Assembly: GCF_040546595.1 (NCBI RefSeq)
Contig: NZ_JBEPOB010000001.1
Span: 2,295,001-2,359,000 of the forward strand
DNA from: Bosea sp. OAE506
GTDB taxonomy: Bacteria > Pseudomonadota > Alphaproteobacteria > Rhizobiales > Beijerinckiaceae
Reading direction: 5' to 3'
DNA: 64,000 bases
The notes beneath the pieces were generated by a model. It was not told where the DNA came from, did not search any database, and worked only from the letters and a program-made list of their open reading frames with translations. Below are positions 63,772-64,000 of the stretch, piece after piece. Numbering within the stretch: the first letter of the stretch is position 1; each line of letters opens with the position of its first letter. The position numbers were made by a program, and so were the translations under genes.

Positions 63772-64000
63772 ATGACGACGGAGAGCGACCGGGCCGAGGC
63801 GACGATTGCCGAGCCCGCCGAATTGCGGGCGCATATGGGACCGGTCAATCCGCTGGCCGCGCGCAAGGTGCTGGACCGGCTCGACGGGTATTGCCGCGAC
63901 TTCATCGCGCTTTCGCCCTTTCTCGTGCTGGCGACCTCGGACGGGGAAGGGCGGGCGGATGCCAGCCCGCGCGGGGACGCGCCGGGCTTCGTCGAGGTGG
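63772..64000 (+). CDS. Pyridoxamine-5'-phosphate-oxidase-like flavoprotein, 3'-truncated by the window edge
   Basis: An open frame starts at ATG 63772 after AGGAGG (63761-63766) and runs to the end of the window without a stop, giving 76 residues. NPLAARKVLDRLDGYCRDFI and SPFLVLATSDGEG, followed by RADASPRGDAPGF, match the MSMEG_1061-type FMN-binding PPOX family. The remainder lies beyond the window. It is divergent from the small secreted protein gene across 207 bp. Confidence 0.85.
   Translation, partial: MTTESDRAEATIAEPAELRAHMGPVNPLAARKVLDRLDGYCRDFIALSPFLVLATSDGEGRADASPRGDAPGFVEV

Overview
The window looks like a contiguous piece of chromosome from a high-GC alphaproteobacterium of the Hyphomicrobiales, most like Bosea and its relatives. 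This rests on the very high GC content, the Omp25/Omp31-type porin, the uvrC-pgsA-moaD-moaE and lgt-methyltransferase-pgeF gene orders, a MarR/OmpR pair of PetP/PetR type divergent from ilvE, and two kinds of palindromic intergenic repeat. The genus is an inference and was not checked by alignment. I found no rRNA, tRNA, CRISPR array, transposase, integrase or prophage gene. About 60 protein genes fill almost all of the window.

Layout. 0-3.6 kb: a 5'-truncated cca, an NlpC/P60-like protein, hemF and trmL. 3.8-8.6 kb: an ABC exporter and petABC (cytochrome bc1). 8.7-11.9 kb: mtnP-apt-mtnA plus a fuculose-phosphate-aldolase-like gene, which together match the DHAP shunt for methylthioadenosine salvage. 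12-13.3 kb: a PAS-GGDEF diguanylate cyclase. 13.3-23.4 kb: a catabolic locus with a PotABCD-type ABC importer, a GntR regulator, an M24 peptidase and a HypD-like DHDPS-family enzyme in one leftward operon, and a divergent amidohydrolase and gamma-glutamyltransferase. 23.5-26.8 kb: an orphan TRAP-type binding protein, a PanE-like reductase and an LldD-like oxidase. 26.9-32.4 kb: a two-domain MaoC protein, ychF, an RHH-PIN toxin-antitoxin pair, two small proteins, pth and rplY.

32.5-40.6 kb: a GAF-GGDEF-EAL protein, a VUT transporter with queC, prs, a lipoprotein, ubiK, a YbjN protein, proC and a TetR-like protein. 40.7-47.1 kb: signalling genes (chemoreceptor with csaA, a GAF/HisKA_2 kinase, an EnvZ-like kinase, an OmpR-like regulator, a MarR regulator). 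47.3-54 kb: ilvE, a DUF1176-like protein, moaE, moaD, pgsA, uvrC and a CurA-like reductase. 54-58.9 kb: lgt, a MidA-like methyltransferase, pgeF, a damaged parDE pair, a DsbA-fold isomerase and an SDR. 58.9-64 kb: a GT2 glycosyltransferase, a porin, a GST, rlmJ, an RNase T2, a small secreted protein and the start of a PPOX-type flavoprotein.

The most informative oddities are: a 114-bp palindromic repeat sitting in frame inside uvrC; a separate one-base frameshift in uvrC; a parD/parE pair in which one missing base at the stop/start overlap explains both broken frames; and a 17-nt duplication before an ABC ATPase gene that makes a chain of two six-codon mini-ORFs, each ending on the next start codon.
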